Source: Silene noctiflora
Taxonomy: Eukaryota > Streptophyta > Magnoliopsida > Caryophyllales > Caryophyllaceae
Length of the DNA stretch: 30,558 nt
Direction: 5' to 3'
Assembly (NCBI GenBank): GCA_009801015.1
Contig: VHZZ01002424.1
Location: forward strand, 17,162-47,719
The stretch's first letter is position 1. Every line of letters starts with the position of its first letter. Of the stretch, positions 10,466 through 20,359 are shown piece by piece. The notes under the pieces are model-generated. The model was not told the DNA's origin. It did no database searches and saw only the letters and a list, made by a program, of their open reading frames with translations. The position numbers and the translations under genes are program-made.

Positions 10466-13344
10466 CTTCTTATTCAGTTCACAACCCTCATTCTTCTCCG
10501 AGTATGAGATGTATTGTATCATAGTATCACCTATGTTGTATCTGACATCTAGTATTCAGTTTGATTCTCTGTATTCTCTTTCAATTGATTTGCTTGTGTA
10601 CCATCCTTTGTATGTAATATAAACAAATCACCGATCTTGAATGTTTGAAACAATTACTGGTGCTATTTTTGCCTAACTATACTTTCTCCTTGAGCGCGCG
10701 GTACTGTGGCAATCAGAACACTCTTCTGTTCTATGTTCTGGAATTCCCAGTTTGGGGACTTTCAGAAACAGATTTGTATGAAATGTACTTGAGTCTTTAC
10801 ATAATTTAACAGTCAAATCTTTAACAAAACCCTTGAACATGAAGGAAACAGTCTTAAAACAATCGAATCAGGTAATCAGAAGTTGCAGTGATATACTGCA
10901 GCATTGGCAGCACGAGTTATTAGGTAATTATCTAAATTTGTCCGGTCATTTTATGACTTCAATCACAGTTATCTGTATTTACCAGGTGTATAACTAGTTG
11001 TTTACCAATCTGTGCAGGGTTTTGGAGGCAGTATAATGGTTGGTGGTGGATGAATGACTATACACACACAGACGAGTACTTTCGGATAAGGTGGCATTTG
11101 CAGATAATGGAGCAACTATTGCTTATTTGATTGGTATGTAGATAAAAGTGTACTACGTCATTCTTGGATACCAAGCATAGTTAGTTAAGTTGATTGGACG
11201 ATGCAAAATTCCAAGGATGAAAGCGATGTGTACAATTCTGATGCCTGCTCATTTGTGGACACTTGACCACTGCTTCGCTTTTGAGGTATTGCTTCTAAAA
11301 TTGACACCTAGTTTTCCCTTACATACATAACTTGATCATATCTTAATACAATTGGTCTTGTTTAAGTCCGTCTTAGTTTAGACTTTCTCGCAACCTCCTT
11401 TTGTTTCCTCTTTCCACCTTTATTTTAATCGGGCGTGAGACCCATCTTAAGTTAAGACGGTCTTAAGCAAGAATTGGTGATCCTAATATTATTATCCTAT
11501 AGTAACATTTTTTCCGTTTTTAATGAAACCAAAGAAATACCCTTTTCTCTAATTTCAATTTTCAACTGATAAAATGAAAAGACTCCTTAAATTGTGCACA
11601 CTTCTTTCATTGAAATGTATTTAATATTCAATGTACGTCTCGGCGTAGTTCCCATTTTCGTTCATAAGCAAAAAAACATTTGAAGAATCAATCATTGATC
11701 ATCAATGTGGTTGATAACTTGATATTGCCTCCAAATATTGTAGTATGGACTTGGCAACCTTTTATAAAGCAGTTGCATGCTTATTGCACCCCAAATTAAA
11801 TAGCATGCCTATACTCATCTTGTATGTTTATATTTTAAAATGCATGCAAATGTGATCGCTATTTATCTCCCCTTTTACTTTTCATGAACTTTGTACAGAA
11901 AACTCGATCCATTGGTAGTGCAGAGTCATGCATAATTTTCATGTAACTTTACAAGTTATATAAATATTCTTTTTGCTCTCAACCAGTCTCAGTTTTCAGT
12001 TTCTTAGAAAAAGTCTCACGAACTGTTAGTGGTGCAAATATAATAAGGATATGATATTTGAGAATATTGTGGAGATCTGATGGATACCATTTGGGAAGCT
12101 TTAGACGTCAACAACCATATTATTAGTGGCACAATTTGGTTTTAGTTTGTATTATGTGGTTTAGATCGGATTCAAGCTGGATAAAATTACAAGGGTCACA
12201 AAGCTCTCCGTTATAGATTTAAACAATGTATATATTTGATGTAATTCGACATCTCTGATTAAGCCTCAGTAACTCGTAGTCAAGGATTTGAGTGGGAGAA
12301 ATTGGTGGATGTGAAGAAAGTCCTTGGTCTTAGCAATATACCGTGGACTACGTTGGTTTGTCGAATTATCGTGCTTTGTCCATTCATGGATTTGCATGAT
12401 TTATCGATGATACTATGGTCACGGTATTAAATATTGGAAGCAATTTTGATCTTGGAATCGGTGGATAAATAGTTCAATTGCCGACCTAATTAAACCCATT
12501 ACGGGTTTAAACGGTCGTGGTAACCATCAAAACTTGTACAAAATGTTACCATAGTTGTGACACTTATGCACAGTATGTTGGGATGAATTAAAGTGTTGGC
12601 CATATAATTTGCATATACAAAGCCGCCCCACTTGTCTTGATTGTAACGACATGGATGTTATGTCAGCTCTTTTCCTGCTCTCGTGTTGTTTCTTGGGATG
12701 TCTTTAGTGGCTTAAAAAAGAACTGTCTTTGTTACTCTACCTAACTCTAAGCTCTTTAATTTCACATGCCATACTCCCAAAGTTTCCAACAAAGTGTGGG
12801 GATTTGATCAAGTTAGTTAGTCAACCGTTCATTTATGAGTCGAGTTGTATGCAGTCTTACCCTTATATCTACATTATCAGCATATAATGAATACGTTTTT
12901 ATTAATTTATTTATTAACTTCAGCAAATTAAAGGAATTCTTCATGATATAATCTTGACAAGTGTAGATGCTCTAAATGGATTATGCAAAATTGCAAACTC
13001 TTTTTAATGATTCCTCAATCATGGTCACTATGTAGAGTTTAGGTCTCTCCACTCTGAAAAAGTTAGCAGCCACATATTTTTCTTTATATGATATGATAAG
13101 AACTTTTCACACCTATAATGTTAAATAATGTTAAATTAAGAAACCCTTTTAGTTTAGATTTAATTAAGAGACTATTTATTGGAGCAAAACACTTTATAGG
13201 GAGGTTGTTGTGTTTGTGGATGAGGAATAAGAGAAGCAACAAACAGTCTGCAGAATATGACAGCAAGTTTTCTAAGCATCTAAAATTTTCAACTTTTTTT
13301 GTGCAATATCTTCTTCTAGTTAGCTTAGTAGTACAGGAATAAAA
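10466..13344. other. Intergenic spacer between ERD7-like and HK1-like genes
   Basis: The spacer is 2.9 kb. The first 200 bases should hold the ERD7-like 3' UTR; AT-rich sequence including tgtaatataaa near 10613-10623 could serve polyadenylation. A small MITE lies at 11351-11476. The remainder holds the HK1 promoter and leader but shows no recognisable exons on either strand. A 74-codon open frame just upstream of the HK1 start (13118-13342) ends three bases before that ATG and has no recognisable domain. Confidence 0.6.
11351..11476. mobile_element. Small MITE with inverted repeats
   Basis: The left end (TGGTCTTGTTTAAGTCCGTC) and the reverse complement of the right end (AATTCTTGCTTAAGACCGTC) match over about 30 bp, continuing into TTAGTTTAGA and TTAACTTAAGA. 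The 126-bp unit has no coding capacity. The motif style (CTTAAGACGG) resembles the debris upstream of the ERD7-like gene. Target duplications are not clear, so the family is left open. Confidence 0.55.
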
Positions 13345-16300
13345 ATGGCAGAGAATGCAAAAAGGGTCTCATCTGAGTCCTCATCACCAAGAACATCACA
13401 AGAATCTCCACGACGAAAAACGTTGTCAGACAAGTTCTTTTGTTTTAGTAGTTCTTGCAGAAGTAACCCATCTTTGAGATTTAGAAGGCAACTTCATGGT
13501 GATGTTGATGAGGAACTTCAGTATCCAAGTTCTTATTGCTTATCGTCATACTATAGTGTCTTTGTAGTTCGTCTTGCTATAATGGTACGTATGAGATGAC
13601 CTCCCTATTATTCCAAAACTTGCTTGATATAAACCCGGGTAAGACAGTCATATGGTAGGACTAACTTATGATCTAAGGTTCTGAGGTGTGGTTTTTAAGG
13701 TTTTAAGCTTAAACCGCCCGCCCAAAAATTTAGAAACTCACCATTTATGATGTTAAATCGCAGTTTTGGGCTTGATCTCGTAATTAGTCATTTGCGCCAC
13801 AAATGCAATCATTACAGTCTCAAAATACGGTGTCATTGCACCTTTTCAATATCACAATAATGTCATCACTATGCAAGGGCGCGACCCATATTTAATGCCA
13901 TGGTACTATCGTAGGGCTGTCTTACCCAACATTTGTTGTCTATGTGGTGTTTTGACTCTTGCATTTTGTAGGTTCTTTTGGCAGTTTTGATAGGTTTGCT
14001 GACTATACTAACATGGCATTTTACCCGGGTCTACACAACGAAGTCTTTGGATACTCTAGCATATGGACTTCGCTATGAGCTTCTGCAACGTCCCCTGTTG
14101 CGAATGTGGAATATTTTAAACTCCACAATCGAAGTAACAACAGCCCAAGTCAAGCTCTCTGAGATTGTTATTCGGCGCTTTACCACCCAACCTGTAACCC
14201 AAGCACAACAAGTTGAGGTAGATTCCCAACTTCTTTTTAATCTTTTCCCTGATATATGAATAAATCAGATAGTCTTACAGAACTTTTGTTTATAACTTGC
14301 AGCTTTATGGAATGATGAAGGATGTAATGTGGGCATTATTTGCAAGCAATAAAGCCTTGAATTCAATGACAATAAACTACAGAAACGGGTTTGTTCAGGC
14401 CTTTCATAGAGATCATAGGAGCAATAACACATTATACATATACTCTGATATTGCAAACTATTCAATCAGTAACTCATATGGAATGAGTAAGTTCTCGTCT
14501 CATGAACGATGGAATGATCAGACAATACATGGTAACCTATCAGCAATCTGGTACCGGGAGCCAATTGATCCTGTCACCGGGCTCAGGTTGGGAAAGCAAA
14601 GCCGTATTCCTCCTGATGAACTGATAAATATTGCAGGTAGATAATGGATCAGTTTTGGATAGGATTCAAAATTTCCTAACTCAATCCAAAACAAGATTTG
14701 ACCCAATTGTTTTTCCTCTATTTTTGGTTCGCCTAACAAAGCTTACAAATACAAATAGTTTATGCATCTATCGGATTAGGTAGGTTTCGGTTTGTAATGG
14801 ATCAGTAATGGATTTGACTGAAATCTTTAATGAAGAATTTGGGTGTGGGTCTATTAAATGGAGATTTTTTATATTTTTTTCATTCCGGTCGATTCAGTAT
14901 TGGACTCAAGTGCCATCCCTAATATTTGCAGGCATATCACAAGTACCTGATGGTGTAGCTTCATGGCATGTAGCTGTCAGCAAGCACACCAATTCACCAT
15001 TGCTTTCAGCCGCTCTGCCTGTGTGGGACCCATCAAATGAGAGTATAGTGGCCGTTGTGGGGGTTACTACAGCCCTGTACAGCGTAGGACGGTTTATGAA
15101 AGAACTTGTGGAGTTTCATAGTGGCCATATATACCTTACCTCTCAACAGGGCTACCTTCTTGCCACTTCTACAGATGCCCCTCTTCTGAGAAATTCGACA
15201 ACAGGTCCAAAGCTTGTTATGGCCGTTGATTCTCAAGATGCTGTCATTCAGCAAGGTGCCCAATGGTTGCAGGAAACTTATGGGAACAAGTTTCCTCCTA
15301 TTTCCGGAGTTCATGTAGAGAATGCCAATCTCGGGGGAAAGAAATACTATATTGATTCGTTTTTCTTGAACCTGAAACGACTTCCAATGGTAAGATCTCA
15401 GCGTTTGTCTGGTTCACTGTTGGGAATTGTTCAAGTGTGTGCGGTTTGACACGAGAAATCCTCCATTTCATGGAAATAGGAATTCCTTGGATTTTCTTCC
15501 TTTATCAACCAAACAGTTATATGTCTCCCAGGAACACTGAATTCTCATGAAATTTGTTGGCAATTAAATGGTCGTGGTATTTAATTATATATATTCACAA
15601 TTTCACATAGTTGTAAACTGTGCTGTGTAATTACGAAACAACTTTGATGTGCAGGTTGGTGTGATCATTATCCCTAGAGAATATATAATGGGGAAAGTTG
15701 ATCGAAGAGCCTATAGAACATTGGTGATACTTATATCTGCCTCTGTCTGTATCCTAATAATTGGATGTGTTTGCATACTAATACTCACAAATGGAGTTTC
15801 AAAGGAAATGAGACTTAGAGCAGAACTTATTGACCAACTTGACGCGAGGAGACGTGCTGAGGCATCAAGCAATTACAAAAGCCAGTTTTTGGCAAACATG
15901 AGGCAAGTATGGTAAAAGATGAGCAAGTATGTGATTTGCTGCATGTTTGCATCTTCTTGAAAACTGAACTTGAAACTCTGTTAACAGCCATGAGCTCAGG
16001 ACACCAATGGCTGCTGTGATTGGGCTGCTGGATATTCTGATTTGTGATGATTATCTGACAAATGAACAATATTCAACAGTTACTCAGATTCGGAAATGCT
16101 CAAATGCCCTTCTTCGACTTCTTAATAACATCTTGGACCTTAGTAAGGTAAATGTTTGTCCAACTTTTCTATGCAGTAATTGCTAATCAGTAATCACTTA
16201 CGAACTTACTGTTTTAGACTTAAATTTGGTAAAATAAGAGATATTGAGTATAAGTTACGAGTATATTTTAAATGTTTAAGCATGCAAGTAATATCTTAAT

Positions 16301-19300
16301 CGTTTGCAGGTTGAAGCTGGAAAACTAGTGCTGGAAGAAACAGAATTCAATTTGGGTCGAGAGCTTGAGGGACTCATTGACATGTTCTCAGTTCAGTGTG
16401 CTAATCGCCATGTAGAAACTCTTTTAGATCTTCCAGGTACAAATTCTAAAAACTGATCTTATCATAGTTACCTGGAATATTTACATAATTCTTATCATAG
16501 TTACCTGCAATATTTACATAATTCCTCGATTTTCTAAATGAAACTCTCTCTGGTTCATTATCAGATGACATGCCTAGCTTGGTGCGAGGAGATTCTGCTC
16601 GAGTTATTCAGATATTTGCAAATCTCATTAGCAATTCTATCAAATTCACAACATGTAAGTGGTGCTGGTTTTCTACAGGGAAAGGAAAACTATCATTGAT
16701 ATTGTGATGGAAAAGGAACGAAATATATGACATGCAAAGTCTTGGAGAAAAAAAAAAAACAGGCTAACTGTGTAGTTCTTTTGCCCTGCAGCTGGCCATA
16801 TAATGGTAAGAGGATGGTGCCAAAGGCCTGATATTTGCAGTAACAGAAGGCTACCTTTCAATCAGGATTCGGCCTTTGTGAATAACTCAAAGCAACCAGG
16901 ACTGTTTAAGAAGAATGCTTCCAGATTTGAAAATAAAGTGGTACTTTGGTTTGAAGTAGAGGATACGGGTTGTGGTGAGAACAAATATTCGTTCTTAATA
17001 CCGTTCTTGCGTCACGCCTTCACCGCATATTTCGTGTCTCTGACAACACTAACTTACCTTTAAATTAGGTATTGATCCAAGGAAATGGGACTCAGTTTTT
17101 GAAAGCTTTGAGCAAGCTGACCCTTCAACTACAAGAATGTGAGGGGTTCAAGAATTGATGATTTGATTCTCCTACTGATTTCTGATAGCTTATTATCTGC
17201 AGTTCATACTGCTTAAGTATTCTTTTGTGAAGTCCAATATGTTTTTTTCTTTGTTTTCTTTCAGGCATGGAGGGACGGGTTTAGGTCTTTGCATCGTACG
17301 AACCTTGGTGAGTAAATTAGCTCTGAACACTTTCTTATGGTAGCCCAGGTGCATTCTTTTAAAGTCTCTGATCTGAAATCTTCTTGCAGGTTCGTAAGAT
17401 GGGAGGAGACATCAAGATAGTTGAGAAAAATGGTCCTGGGACACTAATGCGGCTAAGCTTGCGTATTGGTACTTCTTCAGATAATACAGTACAGCAATGT
17501 GACGTAGAATTTGCTAGCCATAACTTGTTGGTTAGTGCTTCTTCTTTTTACATGTTTTTTTTCATTGTAGTTCCTTGCACTGTTATGTCAACTAGCTTAG
17601 CTGGTAAGGTTAATGGGGTGGCGCAATGGCACCTAGACCTCGCAAAACTTACACGAATCTACCCCGTAATCACCCCAGTCTGAAATGACAAACCTGTTTG
17701 GATCCATACTCGAAATGACTGATGGTACACACAAATCCCGAACCCAAAATGACTCAATCTGATCCTAAATTACATAATATACCTGCAGTAACGTGAATTG
17801 TCCTGCAAATGACCCATTTAGCAAATCTAATGGTACACTTATTCAAGGTTATTCATAGAAAGTGTGTAATCCAGGTACTAATGGCACTGAATGGCAGTAA
17901 AGGAAGAATGCTCATGTCTCAGTGGTTAGGCAGAAAGGGTGTTTGTACTTTGCAGGCCTCAGACTGGAATGAACTAACACAATTGCTTGGCAAAATGTTT
18001 GAAGACAAAGGTTCTCTTGATGCAAAGTTTATAGACTTGAAACCCCCTGTCGAACTTTTCAATGATATTCGGTTCAAAGACATAGGGAGCTTACGTTTTG
18101 TGATAGTTGTCGATATTGGCCTGCTCGACTTGAGTACCGACATTTGGAAGGATCAACTCAATTACCTTGCCAGATATGCTGATAAAGCTAAATTTGCATG
18201 GATACTAAATCATGACACGTCTACATCAGTCAAGATGGAGCTTAGACAAAAAGGGCATTCATTAATGGTTAACAAACCGTTGTATAAATCCAAAATGACT
18301 CAAATATTGGAAGCTGTCATAAACGAAAGGAATCCTGGATTGAACAGAGAAAACAATAGTGCCTCATCTTCAGCAAGTACGTCAAAAGGAGACGTGCATG
18401 ATTGCCTTGAGGTTGAGCCCATTCATTTTCATGGATCTTGTTCTGAAGATTCTGATAAAGGGGATCTTCAATGCTCAAGCTCTGGATCTACGCAATTGAC
18501 AGCAGTAAACAACAACTATCTTCTTGAACATGATGAACACGCCCCGGACCTTAATCAGAGAAAAAGGGAAAACTCGGGAAACTGGTGTACTGAAGAAAGG
18601 AATAGTGAGCAGGTTGGGAAGAACATGAATGAACAGAAATGTTTAGAAGGCCTCAAGATACTTCTTGCTGAAGATACACCTGTCTTACAGAGGGTAGCCA
18701 CTATTATGCTGGAAAAAGTCGGGGCTAAAGTCATGGCTGTCGGAGATGGATTACAGGCGGTAAACACTCTTAAATCCACCTTATGCTCTGAAAGCTCTAG
18801 TGGTGCTCATCCTTTTAAAGAGGGATATACAGGTCAATTTCAAACATTAAGGCCTACTTTCCCTCCATGTGACCTAATTTTAATGGATTGTCAGGTATCA
18901 TCCTTTCTCAACTCTGTTAAACGCACAAGTTTTTCTTCTATTCTTAAACAAAGTTTCCATGTAAAACGGTCTTACATTTACTGATGGGTAGTGGCGGACC
19001 TGACAACATTCTCCCGACTTAGCCCAAAAAGTGACTAGAACCGAAATTGAGTGACCCATTTGCTAGGTCTATAGTGACGGGTCACTTTTTAATCTAAATG
19101 TGCATTTGTTTCAAAATCTAAGCAGATATTAGACCCTTTGAGCTGAGCTTAAAAGTTAAAACTTAAAGTGATCTGATTATAGCTTTAGGTTTAAGACCTT
19201 CTTGTATGAGAATTATCGATAATTGAACCAGGCTTCTAAAATAGACAGTTGTTGGGCTGTTCGCCTGTGCAGATGCCAAATATGGATGGGTATGAAGCTA

Positions 19301-19497
19301 CAAAAGAGATCAGGAGACTAGAAGCCGGAACAGGAGTACACATTCCAATTGTCGCGCTAACAGCTCATGCTATGTCATCTGATGAGGCCAAGTGCTTAGA
19401 CGTGGGCATGGATGCATATCTAACCAAACCAATTGACTACAAGCTTATGGTGTCCACCATTCTTTCACTAACCAGAGGAAACAACTCGAGCTCATGA
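13345..19497 (+). CDS. HK1: Hybrid histidine kinase, HK1/AHK1-type osmosensor
   Basis: Fourteen exons join in frame to 1194 aa (Arabidopsis AHK1 is about 1207): 13345-13584, 13972-14217, 14303-14636, 14932-15389, 15655-15902, 15988-16147, 16310-16436, 16565-16654, 16792-16974, 17069-17138, 17265-17307, 17390-17530, 17875-18894, 19273-19497. TM1 spans about residues 71-97 and TM2 about 448-471, enclosing a roughly 350-residue extracytosolic sensor. The H-box SHELRTP carries the phospho-His at H510. ATP-lid motifs follow: N box NLISNSIKF (624-632), G1 DTGCG (692-696), F box FESFEQAD (706-713) and G2 GGTGLGL (721-727). The C-terminal receiver has acidic E1046-D1047, phospho-acceptor D1118 (MDCQMPNMDG), T1150 and K1172 (LTKP). 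All catalytic residues are present. Family members sense osmotic stress at the plasma membrane and feed a His-Asp phosphorelay. The start has an AAAAATGGC context. Intron 5 uses a GC donor. Confidence 0.95.
15903..15987 (+). other. GC-AG intron splitting the H-box of the HK1-like gene
   Basis: The family-conserved reading FLANM-S-HELRTP needs exon 5 to end ...ATG AG at 15902, with exon 6 starting C CAT GAG at 15988. The donor is then AG|GCAAGT, the standard consensus of GC-AG introns. A GT donor lies nine bases further on (ATG|GTAAAA, 15912) and is also in frame. Using it would insert three residues and change the Ser, giving NMRQVCHELRTP. The intron is 85 bases long. The GC choice rests on family conservation of the H-box, not on transcript data. 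Confidence 0.8.
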
Positions 19498-20057
19498 TAA
19501 CATACTTTATAGTTTTTGTTACCTTACGCCTAACATTGGCTAGTATAGTCATGGTTACTCGGCTTGTATTGTATATATATATATATATATAATTTTTTTT
19601 TGAGATAACATGTAATTAAGCAAGCTTTAATATTGTTTCACATGCAAATATATAATCACAACCAACTTCACCAGTTCACCTTTGAGGGTCTTTACGACAT
19701 TTATTGCCGATCTCAAGCTGTGGTTAAAGAGAGAATAAAAAAACTACACATGAATCCAAAATTAAAAATAAATGGAGAGTCATCGATCTTCACTATACAT
19801 ATAGGCCCGGTGAAGATGAAAGTATGCAGGTGTAACGTGTTACTAGACCGTTGCTGCGATGTGAGTATGTGACACACCATCTCTGCATCCTAGGGTGGTG
19901 TCAAGGGGTCAAGGCGTGGAATTAGAAACTCGATAAGGAGCATAATCCGTCCACTGTATCAAGATTGCACTACCTTTTGGTCCTTTGATCCACTGTATCA
20001 CCCGACCATTCGCAACACTTTTATCAGACTAGAAGATTAAAAAAAGAATGGAATGGC

Positions 20058-20129
20058 TGAAATGGAGTAAAACACTTTTATCATACTAAAAAATGAAATG
20101 GAGTAAAACACTTTTATCATACTAAAAAA
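20058..20129. repeat. Perfect 36-bp tandem duplication beside tRNA-Ile
   Basis: Two identical 36-bp units (20058-20093 and 20094-20129) each contain GAAATGGAGTAAAACAC and end in an A6 run. A weaker related copy may precede them near 20010-20045 (acacttttatca, then an A-rich tract). On the minus strand each A-run is a T6 tract downstream of the tRNA, so each unit carries a potential RNA polymerase III terminator. Confidence 0.85.
20124..20129 (-). terminator. Pol III oligo-T terminator of tRNA-Ile
   Basis: On the minus strand a run of six T begins four bases after the discriminator base of the tRNA (20134). This is a standard RNA polymerase III stop. A second T6 run in the upstream repeat unit (20088-20093) could act as a backup. 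Confidence 0.75.
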
Positions 20130-20133
20130 GAAA

Positions 20134-20207
20134 TGGCCTATGCAGGGCTCGAACCTGCGACCTTCGCGTTATTAGCACGACGCTCTAACCAACTGAGCTA
20201 ATAGGCC
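20134..20207 (-). tRNA. tRNA-Ile (anticodon AAU)
   Basis: Reading the minus strand from 20207, the acceptor GGCCTAT pairs with ATAGGCC, followed by discriminator A at 20134. The D-arm region is TAGCTCAGTTGGTTAGAGC, which also serves as the A box. The anticodon loop is CTAATAA, giving AAU (20171-20173), read as IAU after editing. The T arm is GCAGG-TTCGAGC-CCTGC, containing the B box. The 74-nt gene has no intron and no encoded CCA, as normal for a nuclear tRNA. All stems close, so it should be functional. Confidence 0.96.
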
Positions 20208-20359
20208 ATGTTGATAATTAAACACAGTCGCATTTCTTATTCTGTTCTAAACAAAGGGAGAAAAAACATTAGTACAGTAAATAGGGGTCCAATTTATTCC
20301 GCGATTCAATCGAACTCAATCGATTCTTTACTTTTGATTAAAAATCGACGAAGATCGCC

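Larger units (their letters stand above)
19498..20133. other. HK1 3' region, TA microsatellite and tandem repeat
   Basis: This stretch holds the probable 3' UTR of the HK1-like gene, a (TA)n run at about 19572-19590, and a 79-codon open frame at 19633-19872 with no recognisable domain. A perfect 36-bp tandem duplication lies at 20058-20129, beside the tRNA gene. No supported protein gene is present. Confidence 0.6.

Noticed and set aside
13118-13342. 74-codon frame directly upstream of the HK1 start, as an N-terminal extension or upstream ORF
   Set aside because: It ends in a stop just before the ATG, has no HK1-family similarity, and family length agrees with the start at 13345.
15903-15915. 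Exon 5 extending to the GT donor at 15912 as the main form
   Set aside because: It would place RQVC before HELRTP, disrupting the conserved NMSHELRTP block, so the GC donor was preferred for the annotated product.
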